From: JALZHR01 sp036388635
GTDB taxonomy: Bacteria; Acidobacteriota; Blastocatellia; Pyrinomonadales; Pyrinomonadaceae
Assembly (NCBI GenBank): GCA_036388635.1
Contig: DASVRL010000303.1
Coordinates: forward strand, 1 to 6,401
DNA length: 6,401 nucleotides
Direction of reading: 5' to 3'
A program made the translations under genes and the position numbers. The notes under the pieces were generated by a model, which worked only from the letters and a program-made list of their open reading frames with translations, did not search any database and was not told the DNA's origin. This document shows, piece after piece, positions 5,121-6,401 of this stretch (position 1 is its first letter; every line of letters begins with the position of its first letter).

Positions 5121-5714
5121 ATGCGTATTACAACGCCAAAACCGATAAATTCAGAAATCCAGTCCGTCGATGATTTCAATCGAACAGTCATATGGTGGAA
5201 AAATCCGCGCGGCGGCGCGTCCCGTTATTTGATTGCTCTTTTTATGCTCGGTTGGCTCGGCGGCTGGGCGATGGGCGAATATTTTGCCCTGATGCAGGTT
5301 TTAAGCGGGAATCCGAATTTGTTTATCCTTTTCTGGCTGATTGCCTGGACTGCCGGCGGCGTGTTTGCTATGCGGCATATATATTTTCTGCTGCGACCGA
5401 CCAAAGCGGAAAAAATAATTTTGGACACGACTTCTTTGATTTTTGAAGCCGGCACGACGCCTTTCGGCGGAGTATCGTTTCAGGGCTTTAATAAACGGCG
5501 GAATAATGAGGATGACGACGCTCTGCCCGTCAATTCAAAAAGCAAATATATCGTTCCGAAAACGGACGTCGGCGCAATTAAATTGGAGCGCGTCGGCGAG
5601 CGCCAGCGCCTGACTTTCGATTACGGCGCGGAACGCGTCGAGGTCGGATTTTTTCTGAAAGAACCGGAGCGCGAGTGGCTTTTTTCGGTTTTGAAACAAT
5701 GGAAAGGCGTTTGA
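5121..5714 (+). CDS. Unrecognised two-TM membrane protein downstream of pyrD
   Basis: I do not recognise this 197-residue protein. It has no signal peptide. A soluble N-terminal stretch (1-34, with VIWWKNPRGG) leads into two hydrophobic segments, about 35-59 (YLIALFMLGWLGGWAMGEYF) and 67-91 (LFILFWLIAWTAGGVFAMRH), Gly/Trp-rich and separated by a short SGNPN turn. The rest (92-197) is a cytoplasm-like domain with strands (IILDTTSLIFEAG, AIKLERVGE, RLTFDYGAERVEVGFFL) and a C-terminal helix EPEREWLFSVLKQW. Strands ending in a single helix after a membrane hairpin recall bacterial PH-like membrane proteins, but that is only resemblance. A low-complexity linker (KRRNNEDDDALP, 125-136) interrupts it. 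The ATG lies 21 nt after the pyrD stop with no terminator between, so it is probably the third gene of the Uma2-pyrD unit. A TM-anchored partner for membrane-associated PyrD is conceivable but unsupported. Confidence 0.8.
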   Translation: MRITTPKPINSEIQSVDDFNRTVIWWKNPRGGASRYLIALFMLGWLGGWAMGEYFALMQVLSGNPNLFILFWLIAWTAGGVFAMRHIYFLLRPTKAEKIILDTTSLIFEAGTTPFGGVSFQGFNKRRNNEDDDALPVNSKSKYIVPKTDVGAIKLERVGERQRLTFDYGAERVEVGFFLKEPEREWLFSVLKQWKGV

Positions 5715-5753
5715 TTGCAGGCTGAATCGAAACTCGTTCGGCTCAGCGCAAGT

Positions 5754-5781
5754 TTGACACGCCAATCTCATAGGTTATAAT
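5754..5781 (+). promoter_or_regulatory. Consensus sigma70-type promoter of yceD
   Basis: TTGACA (5754-5759), a 16-bp spacer, then TATAAT (5776-5781): both hexamers match the consensus exactly. Transcription should begin near 5788, giving a 5' UTR of roughly 43 nt before the ATG at 5831. It lies in the 116-bp gap after the membrane-protein gene, which holds no other clear element; a weak 7-bp hairpin at 5721-5742 lacks a T-tract. Confidence 0.8.
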
Positions 5782-5830
5782 AAATCTTTTTGCATCTTTC
5801 GCTATTTGAAACGTTTTTCGCCTGTAGTAA

Positions 5831-6337
5831 ATGATAATAGATTTAATCCAACTGACCGAACCGGAAATTGCTTTCGACTTCACCACGCAGCCCGATTTAG
5901 AAGAGGAATCGGCGCGCATCACTAAACCTGTAAAAACCGTCGGGCGGCTGCGAAAGGGAATCGTGCAGGTCGATGTCGAAGGCAGAATCAGCGGCGAAAT
6001 CGAGGCTGAATGCACGCGCTGTCTGCGCGGCGTCACGCACCAGCTCGACACACCGTTTAAAGCGGCTTTCGTCACCGAAGAAAATTACACGAGCGAAAGG
6101 GAAGCCGAAGTGAGACGCGACGACCTGGACGTTTCCATTTACGACGGCGAAAAAATTGATTTGACGGACTTGGTCCGCGAACAGATTTTACTTGATTTAC
6201 CGACACAGATTCTCTGCCGCGAAGATTGCCGCGGCTTGTGCCAGCGATGCGGCGCGAATCTGAATGAGGTAAACTGCGATTGTGAAGAAACCGAGACTGA
6301 CCCGCGCTGGGCAGCCTTGAAAAATTTGAAAAAGTAA
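5831..6337 (+). CDS. yceD: YceD/DUF177 family protein (23S rRNA accumulation protein)
   Basis: The 168-residue protein has the DUF177 pattern: CTRC (61-64) in the middle, a LDVSIYDGEKIDLTDLVREQ region (99-118) with the conserved D-L-x-x-x-V-x-E/R-Q character, then ILLDLPTQILC (119-129), CRGLCQRCGANLN (133-145), CDC (149-151) and the typical DPRWAALKNL end. The cysteines C61, C64, C129, C133, C137, C140, C149 and C151 suggest metal binding. In E. coli, YceD is linked to 23S rRNA accumulation, and the gene normally sits just before rpmF (ribosomal protein L32). Here rpmF would have to lie beyond base 6401. The ATG at 5831 has no evident Shine-Dalgarno, but the reading frame fits family length. 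It has its own consensus promoter and is independent of the pyr genes upstream. Its stop codon falls inside a 26-bp inverted repeat. Confidence 0.9.
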   Translation: MIIDLIQLTEPEIAFDFTTQPDLEEESARITKPVKTVGRLRKGIVQVDVEGRISGEIEAECTRCLRGVTHQLDTPFKAAFVTEENYTSEREAEVRRDDLDVSIYDGEKIDLTDLVREQILLDLPTQILCREDCRGLCQRCGANLNEVNCDCEETETDPRWAALKNLKK

Positions 6338-6401
6338 AAAGTGATAAGTGATAGGTGACGAGAAAATTCTTCCCTGTCACCTATCACTTATCACTTTTTA
6401 C
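6334..6401. repeat. Perfect 26-bp inverted repeat with heptamer-like arms
   Basis: The arm 6334-6359 is exactly the reverse complement of 6376-6401, around a 16-nt loop (6360-6375, GAGAAAATTCTTCCCT). Each arm contains the stepped 7-nt motif GTGATAA-GTGATAG-GTGAC plus an A5/T5 tract. The left arm starts inside the last Lys codon of yceD and supplies its TAA (6335-6337). The right arm stops at the window edge, so the repeat could be longer. As RNA it would form a very stable hairpin, with the T5 tract inside the stem. It could act as a terminator in either direction or be a member of a dispersed palindromic repeat family. Confidence 0.9.

Noticed and set aside
5721..5742. Possible terminator after the membrane-protein gene
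   Set aside because: Only a 7-bp stem with two G-U pairs and a large loop, and no T-tract follows.

Overview
The window looks like chromosomal DNA from a Gram-negative, Acidobacteriota-like bacterium. A member of the Blastocatellia/Pyrinomonadaceae type is my best guess, but this is inference. It rests on the large Oar-like TonB-dependent receptor, the free-standing Uma2 and DUF433 genes, a PyrR-type regulator in an organism with an outer membrane, and moderate GC content with frequent TTCG/GGCG codons. No rRNA or tRNA gene, CRISPR array, transposase or phage gene is visible.

Layout. Bases 1-1007 (+) are the 3' end of a TonB-dependent outer-membrane receptor, closed by an intrinsic terminator (1027-1065). 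Facing it on the minus strand is a pyrimidine cluster, in transcription order: pyrR (3349-2780), a small lipoprotein or exported protein (2763-2323), a DUF433 protein (2319-2074) and pyrB (2027-1077). From the same intergenic region, on the plus strand, run a Uma2-family nuclease-like gene (3421-3999), pyrD (GTG start, 3996-5099) and an unrecognised two-TM membrane protein (5121-5714). A consensus sigma70-type promoter (TTGACA-16-TATAAT, 5754-5781) then precedes a YceD/DUF177 gene (5831-6337). The stop codon of that gene lies inside a perfect 26-bp inverted repeat that runs to the end of the window.

How it works together. PyrB (step 2) and PyrD (step 4) of de novo UMP synthesis, together with the regulator/salvage enzyme PyrR, are arranged around one 71-bp divergent control region (3350-3420). 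That region holds two promoter-like elements whose -35 hexamers overlap on opposite strands, and an 8-6-8 palindrome covering both. Both predicted transcripts would start within a few bases of the ATG, so they would be nearly leaderless.

The most interesting feature is at 2038-2100. An intrinsic terminator sits between the DUF433 stop and the pyrB Shine-Dalgarno, so close to pyrB that no promoter fits downstream of it. An upstream segment can pair with the terminator loop and arm as an alternative structure. This has the logic of a transcription attenuator controlling pyrB, placed after accessory genes rather than after a dedicated leader. It is a hypothesis from sequence alone.
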